A stretch of 64,000 nt of DNA from Xiphophorus maculatus (GCF_002775205.1 NC_036454.1:11056882-11120881), one strand, 5' to 3'; shown: positions 36,801-49,694, numbered from the stretch's first letter. Translations and numbers: made by a program. Notes: generated by a model not told the origin, from the letters alone.

Positions 36801-39066
36801 GAAACACCATCAGGAGATGGCTCAGCACAAGAAAGAGCTGGATGGGCAGGTCATGGAGAGGGAGATCAAGAAACAGGAGGCCTACGAGCAGTTCCTCAAG
36901 GAGAAGCTCATGGTGGACGAGATCATCAGGAAAATATACGAGGAGGATCAGATGTGAGTCTGAAATTCACTCTGCACATTTTTATTCTTGTACTCATTTT
37001 TAGTCTCAACTGCTTCTTAAAACAGCCATTTTTTTAGCAATAAGTAAATGTGTTTTAGTGTATGGAAAATGAGACGTTTTAAAAACCTCCCGATTACTGA
37101 GTAACGCTGCACCGTTACCTAGTAACCCCAGCAGAGCCCAGCCCTGTTACCTAGCAACCCCAGCGGAACTCCAGAGTGTTTAGTCAGCTGGTTTTACCGC
37201 TTTATGTAAATGGTTGTTTTTTTTTCTTAATTACCATTCAGAAAAGATGTTTGTATAATTGAGCCTCTGTTTGAAGCCATTTTCTTTGAGTTGGGGTTGT
37301 GGCCAGCAGTAGCTTATTTGGATTGTCTGAGAATAATTTAGTGTAAAAAAATGTAATATTGTTTTTTTATACTCATAGACCTAACCAGTTCAAGGAACTA
37401 TAATAGGTCCACTTTAATAAATTAGATATTTATCCAAGACCTGGTTAAGAATTCATATAAAACATTTTGTTATATCATTTCTACGAAGTGTTTCTGGTTT
37501 GTTGAAATGAAATGTTTCTGTCAAAGGGAGAGACAGCTAAAGCTGGAGAAGGTCCAAGCCACCAAGCAGGAAATTGAGGAGTTCAAACAGGAGCAGGCAA
37601 AATGGAAGCGCCTGGAGAAGGAGAAGATCGAGGCGGAAAACAGACGCATCATGGAGTTCAAGAAGCAGCAGCAGGATGCGGAAGAGTCCAGAAAGATTCG
37701 GATGAAAGAACGGGAAGAAGCAAAGCAACAGATCCAGAAAATGGTTACAAAAAAGCTTTTCTACCTGTTGATATTATTAATGTCCATTAATTTATGGAAA
37801 ACACCTTTACCTGCTGTTCCCATCTGATCTCCAGATGTGTGAGAAGATGGAAAAGGACAAGAAGCAGCGTGAAGACTTCGAAAGCGTCCGTCAGGAGCTT
37901 TACTTGGCCGAACAAGAGGAGGCAGAGAGAAAGAAAGACATTGTGAGAATCAAGCAGAAAACAAACTTTTCTTGATCTCAGCCGTCGTGTTAAATATATT
38001 ATTAATCCGCTCTGTTAGGAAGCGATGGAAAAGAGGATCAGGCAGAAGCTGATGATACAGCAGAGCTTCCAGGAGCACAAGGCCTTCAGAGAGATACAGA
38101 AGCAGCGTCAGAAAAAGGAGGACCAGGCCTTCAGGGAGACCATGATGGCCAAGTTCGCTGAGGACGATCGGATCGAGCAGATGAACGCCCGGAAGCGGCG
38201 CATGAAGCAGCTGGAGCACAGACACGAGGTGGAGAGGCTGATAGAGGACAAGAGACGACAGCGGGAGGCTGAAGAGGTACGGATCACAACCTGTCAGTTA
38301 CATCAGTAACTGACAGGTACCTTCCTGACAGTACCTTCCTGCTGGTCTGACTGAAGAACAACATGTGCCGTGTTTTATTAGAAAGTAGAGACATTTTAAA
38401 ACCATTTTCTATCTCACCAGGAACTGGAAGCTAGAGCCAGAGCAGCTGAGCAGCAAGAAGAGGCGGCGATTAAACGGCTCATAGAAGAAGAAAGGCTGAA
38501 GCTCCTGAAGCAACATGCACTAAAACTCATTGGAAACTTTCCCAAGGTCTGTAAGAGAGAATCTGAAATGTACAACACATATAAGAGACATTGTAGATAT
38601 AAAAACAGAGGAGTAAATTTCTACCAAATACTGAAAATTTGAGATGAATCTCAGAAATTTTCTAGAAAAAACAAGGACATTTCTGAGCTCCAACAGTTGA
38701 AAATTTGCAAGAAATATTGTTTTGATTATTCTGAGAAATTCTTTGCAGAAATATAAAGACATTTCTGAGCTCCCAAATTCTGGAGTTTCAAGTAAAACAA
38801 AAATTTACTTTTCAGAAATTTCTGAGATTTATGTTAAAATTTTAAGATTTTTCTTTTTTTTGCAGATTTACTGTTTTTTTCTATCTACATTGGCTTTCAT
38901 ACCCCATCATCACAGATGTTATTTAAAGCGTGTGTGTATAAAAACATCAGTAAACTGTGGCTGTTCGCAGGACTTTCTCCGTAAAGATGACCTCGAACAC
39001 TTCGACGAAGACTTCAGGAGGAATTTTGAAACTCGTCTTGCTGATGAACCTTTGATGACAGGCTGA
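33845..39066 (+). CDS. mns1: Meiosis-specific nuclear structural protein 1, complete
   Basis: MNS1 is a coiled-coil protein of motile cilia and sperm flagella (an inner protein of the axonemal doublet microtubule). In mammals it is needed for spermiogenesis and left-right patterning. Exons are 33845-33847 (Met only), 33963-34157, 35771-35898, 35991-36093, 36733-36953, 37527-37743, 37835-37942, 38019-38276, 38421-38546 and 38971-39066. They total 1455 bp, or 484 aa (human 495). All borders are GT/AG and frames join. Family phrases are DEKMRQQVRANS, LEIRELESKLLAAYVSKER, KKQEAYEQFLKEKLM followed by VDEIIRKIYEEDQ, KFAEDDRIEQMN, RMKQLEHRHEVERLIEDKR and IEEERLKLLKQHA. The protein is almost entirely charged coiled coil. 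Introns 4 and 5 hold repeats. The Met-only first exon is the least certain part; an alternative start is the internal Met of SRHGMARYHH. Confidence 0.95.
36184..36604. mobile_element. Transposon with GGCTGGACAATA inverted ends in mns1 intron 4
   Basis: GGCTGGACAATA (36187-36198) and its exact inverse TATTGTCCAGCC (36591-36602) bound about 420 bp. Inside are GTTGCTAGGTAAC (36387-36399), GTTGCTAGGAAAC (36414-36426) and CTACATCTCCCAGAATTC (near 36498). It resembles the GGGCTGGRCAATAT repeats near 39903, 45236 and 47245. No open frame. Confidence 0.65.
36995..37420 (-). repeat. X-box-bearing dispersed repeat, copy in mns1 intron 5
   Basis: Reverse orientation relative to 425-1045. It carries TGTATGGAAAATGAGACGTT, GTTACCTAGTAAC (37114-37126), GTTACCTAGCAAC (37146-37158), GTGGCCAGCAGTAGCTTATT and GACCTAACCAGTTCAAGGAA. 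Confidence 0.75.
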
Positions 39067-39189
39067 GGAGTTTCTCCTTCGCTTGGCCACTAGGGGGCGG
39101 TTTGATGCTGCTGTAAATGTGTTGTAGATTGTTTTTTTTATTTCTCTGCACAAAACACATGTTTGTTCAAATTGTTTAGAAGCTTACTT

Positions 39190-39195
39190 ATTAAA
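39190..39195 (+). terminator. mns1: mns1 polyadenylation signal ATTAAA
   Basis: ATTAAA 124 bp after the mns1 stop codon, the commonest variant of the signal. A short 3' UTR is plausible. Confidence 0.5.
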
Positions 39196-40739
39196 ATGTG
39201 CTTGCAGCATTGTCTTTAATTAATTTCATTTTGATTTATGAACTTACTGAACATTTATAGATCTATTTTGTTTTCAAACTTCATCAAATTGTCAAACTAC
39301 AGATTTTTTCCACACAGATGAACTCCTTAAATTAAACTACGTTAGCCTTTACTAGTTGATAACGTCAACTAGTAAAGGCTTCTTTACTAGTTGCTTCTTC
39401 AAACCCTCATTTTATTTTCAGAAAGTCTTTTCATCAGTCTATACATGAAGTTTTGGTTGTTGATTTATAAAATAATTGTGAATTTAAGACCTGCATCTAA
39501 TCTCTTGTAATGCAAATCAAATGAGGTTTATGCATTATTTCGTGCTCTGGCATCATAAAATGGGAGTTTGGCTTGTTAACACTTCACCAAAACAATATAA
39601 AAATATTCATAGAAGAGTGACGATAGTTTGTATTTACTGTACTAAGTCAATATTTTGATGGTAAGTTTGTGCCAGCTTTATGCATCCATGTGTTCGTTTT
39701 GGCAGCTCAACATGATTGCAGTGGATTTTATTTGAAGGGAATTGAAGAAACGATTTAACTCTAGAACCATTTATGATGTGAATTGTTTTTCAACTTCACA
39801 TTTATGCTCCACTTTGAATTTGTTCACCACAAAACATTAAAGTTTGTAGTTGTGACGTGACATGGAGCATGAATACATTTACAAGGCGCTGTGTGTGTTA
39901 GTAGGGCTGGACATTCATCACAGCAGTTAAAGCTTTAAGAATTTTGATTTATTGTTATTACTTTCAGTTATTGATGAAAAATAAAAAAACTGGAATTATA
40001 TTTTTGCTTTTTTTATCCACTTTTTGTTCCAGAGTAATTCTGTGACTTAAAAAATTGTAAATGTATTTAATTATATATCTTATAATTGATATATATATGA
40101 TTTTAATATAGTTAAACATATTTTAAAAATCTATACGAGTGTGATATTGTAATTTAAATGTCTGAATGTTAATTTCTAAAATCTAATTAAATTATAAAAA
40201 ATTAATATGTTCATGAGTATATTGTAATTTAAATATGACCTAATAAATCAGTAATTTTGAAAATATTAAATATATTTAATTATATATTTTGAATACAGAA
40301 TTTTGAAAATATAATTAAATATATATATTTTAAAGGTAATAATATATATGTAAGTGTGATGTCATGTGGGTTGTTGTAAGTAATTTGAATATGAAACTCC
40401 AGGATGAAAATTTCAGATGGGAATGTTTTTCAAGAATATTTGTGTTGCTATAAATGCTGTACCATGCAGTCAATATATTACCTAAAAAATAAGTAATAGT
40501 TTGTAAAATAAATCTTTACCTCAAAATATTGTGATAAAATGTGTGCAGACAAATGTTTCCAACAATTCATATAAAATATACCAACATCATACCACAGTTT
40601 TACTAGAATCATAAATGTTCTGGTACCTACTTTTTAAAAAAAAAAATAGTCATCTGATTTCTATTCAACATTTCATCTGTTTGAAGAAAAAACACAAATA
40701 TGAGACACACATATCGGTGTAACCGTGAACCCCCACTTC
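39196..40739. other. Intergenic region between mns1 and the aminopeptidase gene
   Basis: About 1.5 kb of AT-rich DNA between two convergent genes. It holds a perfect hairpin (39344-39380), a common-repeat end fragment (39780-39900), a GGGCTGGACA repeat fragment (from 39903) and low-complexity TATAT/AATTT stretches. No gene is seen. Confidence 0.7.
39344..39380. repeat. Perfect 16-bp hairpin with 5-nt loop
   Basis: AGCCTTTACTAGTTGA, loop TAACG, then the exact reverse complement. A third partial copy (CTTTACTAGTTG) follows directly. It is about 150 bp beyond the mns1 polyadenylation signal. Confidence 0.9.
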
Positions 40740-40745
40740 TTTATT
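40740..40745 (-). terminator. Polyadenylation signal AATAAA of the M17 aminopeptidase gene
   Basis: The minus strand reads AATAAA, 245 bp beyond the aminopeptidase stop codon at 40990-40992. Confidence 0.65.
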
Positions 40746-40989
40746 GAGTAACGAGCAAAACTTGGTTTCATAAATGTCTAAATTTAACCCCTGAGAGTTT
40801 GCTGATTCAGGCCACTTTACAGGTTTCTTCCACCCATGATTCAGAACGGAAGAAAGTTAGAAACAAACAGTCAGAAAGATGAACCTGAGGTTTTCACAAG
40901 ATTCAATTTGAAGGAAAATGATAGATTAGGTGCATTTCATAGAGGTTTGAGAAGGTATGCGTGTTTCTTTTTTAAATCAATATATATTT

Positions 40990-43900
40990 TTAGAGGCTGT
41001 CTTGAAAGATGTAGTTGGCTGCCATGGCAACAATGGGGGCTCCCGTGGGGACTCCGGGGAAAGGACCACTGGAGCCAGCGATGTCAACGTGGGAGTAGGG
41101 CAGAGGCACGTCCGAGTCGACTCCATGCTGCGGAGACATTCAAACAGAGGTCAGCGGTTCTGATCCAATGAGCGGCAGACGCGTAAGCGTTGGGTTTTTC
41201 TAATGACCTTGTCGAGGCCCGAGGTCATGATGAGGAAGGCCGCGGGGGTCTGATGTCCTCGCGGTGTGGCGGAGGACGGGAGGTTGTTGCTCTGCAGGAT
41301 GTCCTCGTACTCAGACGGGCCCTTGTGGAACTCGTAGTCCTCCCGTCTGATGTTGGAAATCTCAAACACGTCACCCAGCACGTCTCCAGCTGCAGGAACG
41401 ACGGGCGAGCTCACGTCACAAAGAGCTGCAAACACTCAACCTCACGCAGAAACTTTCATTTTACCATCTTAATATAGTCCCAACAGTGACACCTTGTGGG
41501 CAACTAGATCTATTGCAGGTAAAAAGGACAAATTAAGGATTGTAAGCAGCAAAAATTCAGAATTATTTACGAATAAAGATGCACAAATTAAATTTTTTCA
41601 CTTCCGATATCTGAGATTTAGTATCGGCTGATACCGATACGTTAAATCAACTCTGAACACATTAACTCAATTTAATCATATTTTCAAATTACATTCTATT
41701 GTATTGTATAAATGTCCTCTCCTATCAGTGAGTCACAGTTAGCCTCACCTTTCTGCCACTGAGCGGCGTTCCCGTTGCGGTGGGCCGGCCCGTTGTCCAT
41801 GATGATCTGCAACGATAATATTTGTAATGAGGAAAAGCATAAACACTTTAGGTTTGTATTTTTCAGAGAACTCACAGAGTAGTTTGATCCCATGGCTCTA
41901 ATGGCGTGACCGGTCAGAGTCGCAATCGTGAAGATATGCGGGGAAACTTCCTTCGCCGCCTGCAGAGACAAACCGTCACATTTAGAGGAGATGCCTCAGA
42001 GGAAACGACAGATCTGTGGGAGGGTTAATGCAGCGCTTCCAACCTTCTCCTTCATCTCACAGAGCAGGTCCACCATCACCATGCGGCCTTCTGCGTCTGT
42101 GTTTCCCACCCGGACTCTGCGACCGGCGCGGGAGACCACCAGCTCGTCTGCAACGTAGCAGTCTGAGAAAACACACAGGAAGGTGGCAGGTGAGACCAGG
42201 ATGTGTCTTTTATTATTATACAGCAGTGGAGGTATGAAGAGGTCAACACTCACCTGAACCCACACTGTTCCTCACCATGGTCATCGCACCGAACACTTTC
42301 AGATGCCTCGGCTTCAGGTGGGCTAAAATCTAAACGAGGTTAGATCTACATCAAACAGAATCTGAATGGTGAATTGGACTGAATCTTTCAGTCCAATTTA
42401 CTTTTTCTAAGTCATGCCTCAATTATTATTATTACTGACAAATGCAAAAAAATTCAAGACACAGTCAATCGCAACATCTCAATTAACAGACTTTATAGTT
42501 TGGTGAGAAGCTCTAGTGTCCAGATAAACCACAGAATCTAATGATCTAACATGGGGGGCCCCAGGGCTCTGCTTTGGGCCCACTTCTGTTTTGTAATCAA
42601 AGATATATCTATATGGATAGATGGATTGATAATTAGTTGATTATATAAAGTGAATTGACTTCTTATATAAGATCTTTTTCTTCAAACTACTCCTTATGAT
42701 TGAAAATGTTTGTTTATGTCAACATGTAACATGTTCATTTTGAGCTGTAAATGAATGAAATAAACAAATAAATAATAATAAAGAATTAATAACATGTATT
42801 CACTCACTTGGACAGACCATTAATATATATTACAATGTCTTCAATCAGTTTTAGGAAGATAATATACAGCTGCTCTGATCCATATTTGAAACTGTCTGAA
42901 TATTTTAGAGCTTGAAAGAAACAATTTAAAAAAGAAAAACTCACTTGAACTGAAATTAAAGAAGACCCAAGTGTCTGATAATGCCCCATAGGGAAGCTTA
43001 AAAAAATCAAACAAACTGGACACCTAAATATGTGTCTAATCAATAATTCCTGCTTTTTTTCCCTACCAATTCTCACAACTCATTTTAAAAGCAGCAAAGA
43101 ACATTCACATTCAAGCATCCTTCTCCTAAACAAATATTTTAATATTCATACACTTATTTGTTGTCTTTTCTATCATGTCTCTCAGGCTCGTTGTTAGGTT
43201 AGTTGGTTTCTCCTAATTGCGCTTAGCTGTGATTATCTGACCTGTGGATTGATTCACTTACTTCTGTTCAGGTGAGATGTTGGAAAACTGATTATTTACC
43301 TGGAAGAATCCAGCAACAGCAGCAGCTCCACACTTGTCTCTGTGCATCCCGGCCATGATGCCTCCAGCCTTGATGTCTGCTCCTCCTGTGTCGTAGGTGA
43401 TGCCCTGCAAACAGAGAACAAGACGAGGACATTACAAGTAGTAGTACTATTTTTATTTATCCTTCCATTACAGATCAGCAAACATTTCAAACTCTTACCT
43501 TTCCAACCAACATGAGCGTCTTCTGGATCGGTCCCTCTCCACAGTACTGCAGCTTGATGACTCTCGCCTGATGACGAGGTACATCTGGAGAGGTTTTAGG
43601 TTTTTAATAGCATTGATTAGATCTGTAGGAAATCTGTGTTGGAAAGAAAAGTTTCCGTCTTACTGTTAGCGCAGCGGTTCACTGCAGCCAGACACGGATA
43701 CTCGCTCTCCAGAGTTTTCACGCTGCTCAGCACTTCCACCTGGAAACACACAAACCAGGTCAGCCTGAAGATCCGGCCGTTTCTGCGTTTGAACCATTTA
43801 TACTTTCATTAGTTTTATTGAAATTTTATGGAACAGACTAATTTAACTGGAAGGTAAATGAGAAATAGTTTTCAAAATGTTTACAACATTTACTGTAAAA

Positions 43901-46900
43901 CCCATAAATAAAACCCAAATGCTATCAGTCATTTTGTTCTTGCAGTGCAGCACTTTAATGCAACTTGTTTGTTGCAAAGACTTCTTTATTGTATTATAAA
44001 TCAATAAACTTTTAACATTTTACACAGTTTCATCTGCTTTGCAGAGAAGAACTTCAATCTTTAGATGTATGAAGCTGGTAGAGACCCTGAACGTTTGCAG
44101 CTGTAATTCAATAGAAAAAGTAAACACCCCAGGAGTTAGTTGGTACAAATGCACACCACACTAAAGAGTTTTGTAATAATAATAAAAAAAAAAAGTTCAG
44201 TAATTATTCCTCTACTTTAAAATTACGCCCTAATTGTGTTGGTCTGCAGGATAAAATCACATTTAAAACATGGGAATTATGCATTTTCCAGGCACATAAA
44301 GTCATTTTATAGCACAATTAAACACAGGAGGGCAGAGTATCCAAACATTGCAGTCAAGTAAGAGTATCACTACTTAAACATATTTTTATCCAAGTAGCCA
44401 TCCCAAAAATTCACTCAAGTATAGTATAGTAAAAATATATACATCTGCAATCAAGTAACTAAGTTACCTTCAGTAATAAAAATGCTGCATACATCAAACA
44501 TGACTGAAAAGAAATTTGGTGATAACATGGCAAGACTTTTTCTTTTGTTTTGTTTAGCATGTCTGCAGGACTCGTCTCTACCTCCACAGGGCTGTTCTTG
44601 AACAGTTCCTGGACATATTCGGCCACGCGAGGAGCCGCCATGCGTTCAGGGTCAGAGCCGCCGATGTCGCGGTAGGCCAGTCTGAGGAGACAAAACCAAA
44701 CAGCTGCTGGGTTTTCAACAACAGAACCTGACAAAACAGGTGAAACGAAGCGTCTGACCCACCTTCCGCTCTCCAGAGCGTTGGCCAGCTCCACCAGCCG
44801 GCGCCCCTCGGCCTCCTGCGCCGCCCACAGCCCCAGAACGCACACCTTGTGGACCGACGACTTGATGTTCGCCTCTCGCACTTCCAGGGGCTTTCAAGGT
44901 AAGAAAACTTGTTACTAAAAGTGATGTCAGAGCTCAAATACGGCATTATAAATTTTACATACATGAATCCAAATATAAAATATAATTTGTGACATATTTG
45001 TAAATTTACAAAACATCAAGCTAAAAACAAGTTTTTTAAATGTCTGAATTAAATTGTTTAATGATTAAAGATGAACTCTACAAAAAGGAAAATATTTCCT
45101 GATTACAAGAGTAAATAACTTCAAATCGTATCCATTTGGCTTTAGATTGTTTCTTTCTGTTTAGTGATTTGTATACAAGAAGTGAAATGTTTTGGGTTTT
45201 TATAGATTGTAATGATTAATGAAGGGGTAGTTTAGTTTAGCGGTGGGCGATATGAACTTTAAAATTTAGCGTGATATTGTGAAAATGATAAAAAACTATA
45301 AAAAACTATTACTTCTTGTTTTAGATAACTGTATGGCTGTGACTGCATGGCACAGCATTCGCAGCAACACTAACAAATACTGTTCTTGAAAAACATTCCC
45401 ATTTGAAACAGACTTCTTCAGGATGCTACTTACTTTAAAAAATTATATCAATAAACTGCACACAGTAACTTAATTTAATTATATTTTTGATGTGGAATAA
45501 ATAGTGGTGAAAATATGAGAGTAACATTTCCGATAATTAAACTTTATTGTGACAACGATAAATCAAAATTCTTATGGCAAGAAATCTTTCATGATAAAAG
45601 ATAGGATAAATGCTCGCTCCTTCTCCTGTCTGTACCTTTTCAGGCAAGTTGTTTAAATTGTTGCAGCGTTTTAAGAACGGATAAAAAAATTATTTGACGA
45701 TGACATAATGCATATAGGACAATTTTAGTTTTGCTCAACTACATTTTTCAAACCAAACATGCGTAAAGTTATTGCAAGCATTTCTTTATGACCACATTCC
45801 CTGGTGCTGATCCGGCTGTTATGGGCGGTGAAATGTTTTGACGTACCAGCCTCTGATGAAAGATTGGTAAACGTGCAGCAAACTAATGGAGTATGAGGGC
45901 CGCACTGGGTCAACTCGAGGAATCTCAACTGTCCGACGCTTGTTTCAACTTTTAGAAGCGTCCTTTGTCCTAAATGCTGAAACTGCCTCACTAGCATGCA
46001 GTCAAGCTCTACAGATATTTATATCTATATCTACCATTGTAGATAGAAAAAAAACATATGAGGAGTAAATTAAGATACGATAAAGGCAGCAGATCTTTTG
46101 CTGCCAAAAATCTCAGAAACTTTGAGAAATGTTCTGGAAAAAACTTGGAAATTTCAGAATGTTAAAAGTTGGAAATTTTCTTAGTTTCAAAAGCGTAAAA
46201 TCTGAAATTTCCAAGCTCAAAAACTACATTTGCCCAACAGAACAACTGCCAGTGAGCAAATAACCAATCTATTTAGCACCTTGACGGCAGGCTGCACCAT
46301 TTTGTCCTGCTCAGTGAGCACACATTAACTTTTTCTCATTCCAACGTTGCATGCCTTCGGTTCTCTGTCCCATCATGTCAGACTGTGATCGATCTCATGT
46401 TTTCATAACCTTCCCATTTTGTTTGCATGCCAACTTTTACACCCATCTACCAGGGAACCGTCAACATTTACTGACAAGGTCAGTGATGGATTTCTTTGTT
46501 GAGTGAGTTTTATAGCATTCATCACCTTTTATATTGACAGGTGTCTAACTGATGGCTAATCAAGGAAGTGAAGCAGCTTGAACAACTTGTTTTAAATGCT
46601 ACCGGTGTTTTTCCACCAAAAACGTGGGAAAAAAAAACAAGGGATCCCAAAAGTTTTATCATTCGCTCTGTCTGGAAAAATGACTAAACTATCTTTAATT
46701 TCCAGAAGAGTCTTTAGTTTCTCACCATGTAGAGAGCATGGAGGGCACCGAGTGCAGCCGCCAAGGCGTTCTCCTTATAGTCCTTGTGGGGGGGGCAAAC
46801 CAGCAGGGGGCGCTGCATGCCAGCTTTCAAGGCACTGCAAAGGAGACAATGACGATGAGCAAGGATTTGTGGATAAAATGAAACATGGAGGAGAGGCCGG

Positions 46901-48860
46901 TGAGATGCTGCTAACTGACCGTTTGATGCCTTTGACCGCGGCGTCACTGAAACGTCTGACGTCATCGTAGTCCCGGTTCACTGGGCCGGTAGAGGCAAAT
47001 ATCAGACGGTTCCCGGGAAGACTGGGAACCTTGATGAGCACCACCTCATCCCCCAAACCGCTGTCCACCTAGAGGTCACGCAGAACAGCAGCAAGTCTGA
47101 TAATGAGCCGTCTAACAAAAGAAATTATATCTCTCTAATTTTATATCAGACTTAAACTGGAGTGTAGATTCTTTGTAGGGATGCAGAGCATACTGGCATT
47201 AACATCATCATGGTCATTTTCAACTCATCGGTATCCGTACCATAAGTAAAGCTGGGCCAATATTACAGCAGGACAATATGAAAAACGTACAAGAGTTTCA
47301 TATCACTTCATAAATAATTATTGATTCGTTTTTTGTTTTTATTTCATGATACATGATAAATTTTGCTGGATGACTAGAAGTTATTGTGATAAACAATAAT
47401 ATTGTTGTTTTGAGAACATTTTCAAGTAATATAATAGCAATACAAATACACTCTCTCTGAAAGATCAATAAACTTCTAATGAGTATTAAACTAGTTTTCC
47501 AAAACTGCCATGTTTCCATTAAGCAAATTTATTTTTATTATATGATTATTGGAAATGCAGCTACTGAACTCAAGGAAAGCTACTAAAAGATATCTAAGAA
47601 ATGTTCTCACCAAGTCTTCTGGCATTTATCAACTAGAAATAATTTAGGTAATTCTGACTAACCTGAAATTTTGTCTGATTTAACTTCAAAGTGAGGGAAA
47701 AATGTGTATGCGTCTTTTTATTTGGTATATGCAAAGTTTTGGTTTCAACGTTACACAAATGGTAAATATGGTAAATACCTGGGACCACTGTGTTGTACTA
47801 ATAATGCAGAAGGAAAATTAAACCTCCACAAACCAATGATGTGGCAGCTTGACTTTATAAGCCAGCGGGGATGCAAGTGCAGACACTTACAGAGCTGTAA
47901 TCCTGCAGAGGGGCTTTCAGGCTCTCCAGCTCAGCGGGGAGAGCGTCATGGCTCTGGGTCACCAAGATGATGCCATCAAAACTATAAAAACAAAACAAAA
48001 AAACCCCCCAATAAAATCAGCATTAAATTCTGTCTGAAACAGACAGAATACGTGGAGTAGGACACTTCCAGATACTCACTTCTGGTTTTTGAGGTCGGCG
48101 GTCCACTCAGTGGGCTGGACGCTGGACAGAGAAACAGAGTGTGATGTCAGCAACACAACATAACTAGATAACTAAGACAGAGTGAAGCAACAAGTCTGGT
48201 TTAAAATATGGCTTAATGATAACAGCAAGAAGAAAAAAACTGTAGGACCTTTGAAACCTGCAGCTAAAAAAAGAGAGAAAAGAACCGATAAGACTCAAGA
48301 GGATAAAAACGTATTTTTCTTGTTGTGACCTGCAAAGTAGGACAATAGAAAAACAAAATCTCTGCATCCAACACTTATTTTATTTCTTTGCACACTTTAT
48401 AGGGTGCAATCACCTCCTTTTGTAGAAGACTGCAACTTTAAATCTGATGACAAATCAACTTTATGTAACACCAAACAGAAGGTTTTATTATCATATGACA
48501 TACAGGAAGAGAAACTAAAACTGTCATGTATGCAGTTGTGAAGCCTTTTAAAGGAAACTTAATCCAAATGAGTTTAAATCCCAAAAGCAGAATATAAGTG
48601 TCAAATTTCCCCAAACAAAACGGTCAAAAACAGCCTCTTTAATATTAGCATTAAATAAATAAATACATAGGTAAAATAAATAAGTCTAAAGAAAACAAGG
48701 CAATTAATTGTGTAAAAATAAAGTCTAACAAAAAGCCACACGTTTGCAGTGGCTACATGGAAAAGCAGCTCAAAACAAGAATCAATGCGAGAGGTGATTC
48801 TTAAAACCGGACAAGAATCAGATCTGATGAATAAAAGCTTTAACTCCACCTGGTGCACAT
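40990..48860 (-). CDS. M17-family aminopeptidase, W07G4.4-type, complete
   Basis: A leucyl-aminopeptidase-fold metalloprotease predicted to remove N-terminal residues using two metal ions. Exons in order are 48860-48850, 48121-48080, 47981-47891, 47068-46920, 46834-46726, 44890-44763, 44681-44582, 43739-43664, 43584-43499, 43404-43300, 42329-42254, 42162-42044, 41959-41876, 41806-41749, 41389-41208 and 41127-40990. They total 1554 bp, or 517 aa, and all frames join with GT/AG borders. Metal and active-site landmarks are the Lys and Asp of VGKGITYDTGG, the Asp of GMHRDKCGAAA, and the Asp and Glu of VGNTDAEGRM; the C-terminus reads HVDIAGSSGPF. The phrase RVRVGNTDAEGRMVMVD separates it from LAP3 and NPEPL1 and matches the group annotated as putative aminopeptidase W07G4.4. 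The 11-nt first coding exon is the weakest point. Head to head with fahd2a. Confidence 0.92.
45236..45620. repeat. GGGCGATATG-type dispersed repeat in an aminopeptidase intron
   Basis: GGTGGGCGATATGAACTTTA at the left and ACGATAAATCAAAATTCTTA near the right recur at 22740-22860 (GGCAACGATAAATCAAAATT). The middle, around TGCATGGCACAGCATT, resembles 13480-13510. Ends are uncertain. Confidence 0.55.
47245..47420. repeat. Second GGACAATATG-type repeat fragment in an aminopeptidase intron
   Basis: AGCTGGGCCAATATTACAGC, GGACAATATGAAAAACGTAC and AAGAGTTTCATATCACTTCA resemble the left part of the element at 36184-36604. The right half is missing. Confidence 0.55.
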
Positions 48861-48939
48861 TGTTGCCGTCCTTCTCCTGCAGCCTTGGAGGTGAAAGAGA
48901 CAACAGTCACCAGTTATCTGCAGCTCCTTATGCGAACCG

Positions 48940-49395
48940 CTTCCTCTCTTGATCACATGACCGGTGATGCCTTCACGGACTCAAACGAGTCCACCGTTTG
49001 AAAAACATCGTCGATTTTAAAATAAACATCGAGTCATCACAGTTCTGTATCTAATCTGAATATAAAAAGGTAATATGTGCTATATTTTTCTGTAAAAATA
49101 AGTGTTTTCAAATCAGTTTTCCCATAAATTAGCTAGAGGCGGGAAACTTCCGTTAGAGGGCTTGCTGGGTAATGTAGTTTTAAGTATTTCTTGACTAAAC
49201 GCACACAGAATATTACTAATATTTTAAATAGCACAGACTGATTTATCAGACGCAGTCATTAAAATAGTTGAAGTGCCAATAAAACGTGAATTGAAACATA
49301 CAAATCACTGTTGACTAACAGCTGACATTTTGGACTACAAAAGCTGACAGGAAGTAGCTAGTGGTAGCGTTTTCTTGTGCAGAACCGTGGAGGTG
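48940..49395. promoter_or_regulatory. Shared upstream region of the aminopeptidase gene and fahd2a
   Basis: The two genes start in opposite directions, one at 48860 (minus) and one probably near 49340-49392 (plus). A consensus donor GAG|GTGAGT at 49393 suggests a non-coding first fahd2a exon ending at 49392. The region contains TGATCACATGAC (48950-48961) and a ZNF143-type site (49159-49178). A bidirectional promoter is inferred from layout. Confidence 0.5.
49159..49178 (-). promoter_or_regulatory. ZNF143/THAP11-type motif
   Basis: The minus strand reads ACTACATTACCCAGCAAGCC, close to the known motif ACTACAATTCCCAGNNNGC found in many housekeeping and bidirectional promoters. It lies between the two start regions. 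Confidence 0.6.
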
Positions 49396-49694
49396 AGTGA
49401 TTTTGTCGGCTGCAGACAGTGCAAAGGGCACAATCACTAGTTCGGCAACAGTAGCTATGTTGCAATGGTACATTGCTCCCGAGGAGGCATTTATAGGAAG
49501 CTTTCGACCTGCAGGTAGGCAGCTGTGAAGCATCGTGTTTAGGATCCATTTAATCAAATCTAAGGAAGTTTTTTCACATTTTAAATGCTGCAACAGATAA
49601 GTGGTTAGAATTCATATTATTTTGGTATCATTTGTAAACGTGTCTACACGACAGTAACCAAGTTCTCCCTTGTTTTAGCATGTGATTGTTGATT

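Noticed and set aside
37537-37728. Antisense leucine-rich frame over mns1 exon 6
   Set aside because: Shadow of the Glu/Lys/Gln-rich coiled-coil coding strand.
40990-48860. Naming the M17 gene npepl1 or lap3
   Set aside because: After NTDAEGR those proteins continue differently (NPEPL1 with LVLADG), whereas this gene reads MVMVDLLC with an upstream RVRVG; the W07G4.4 group fits better.
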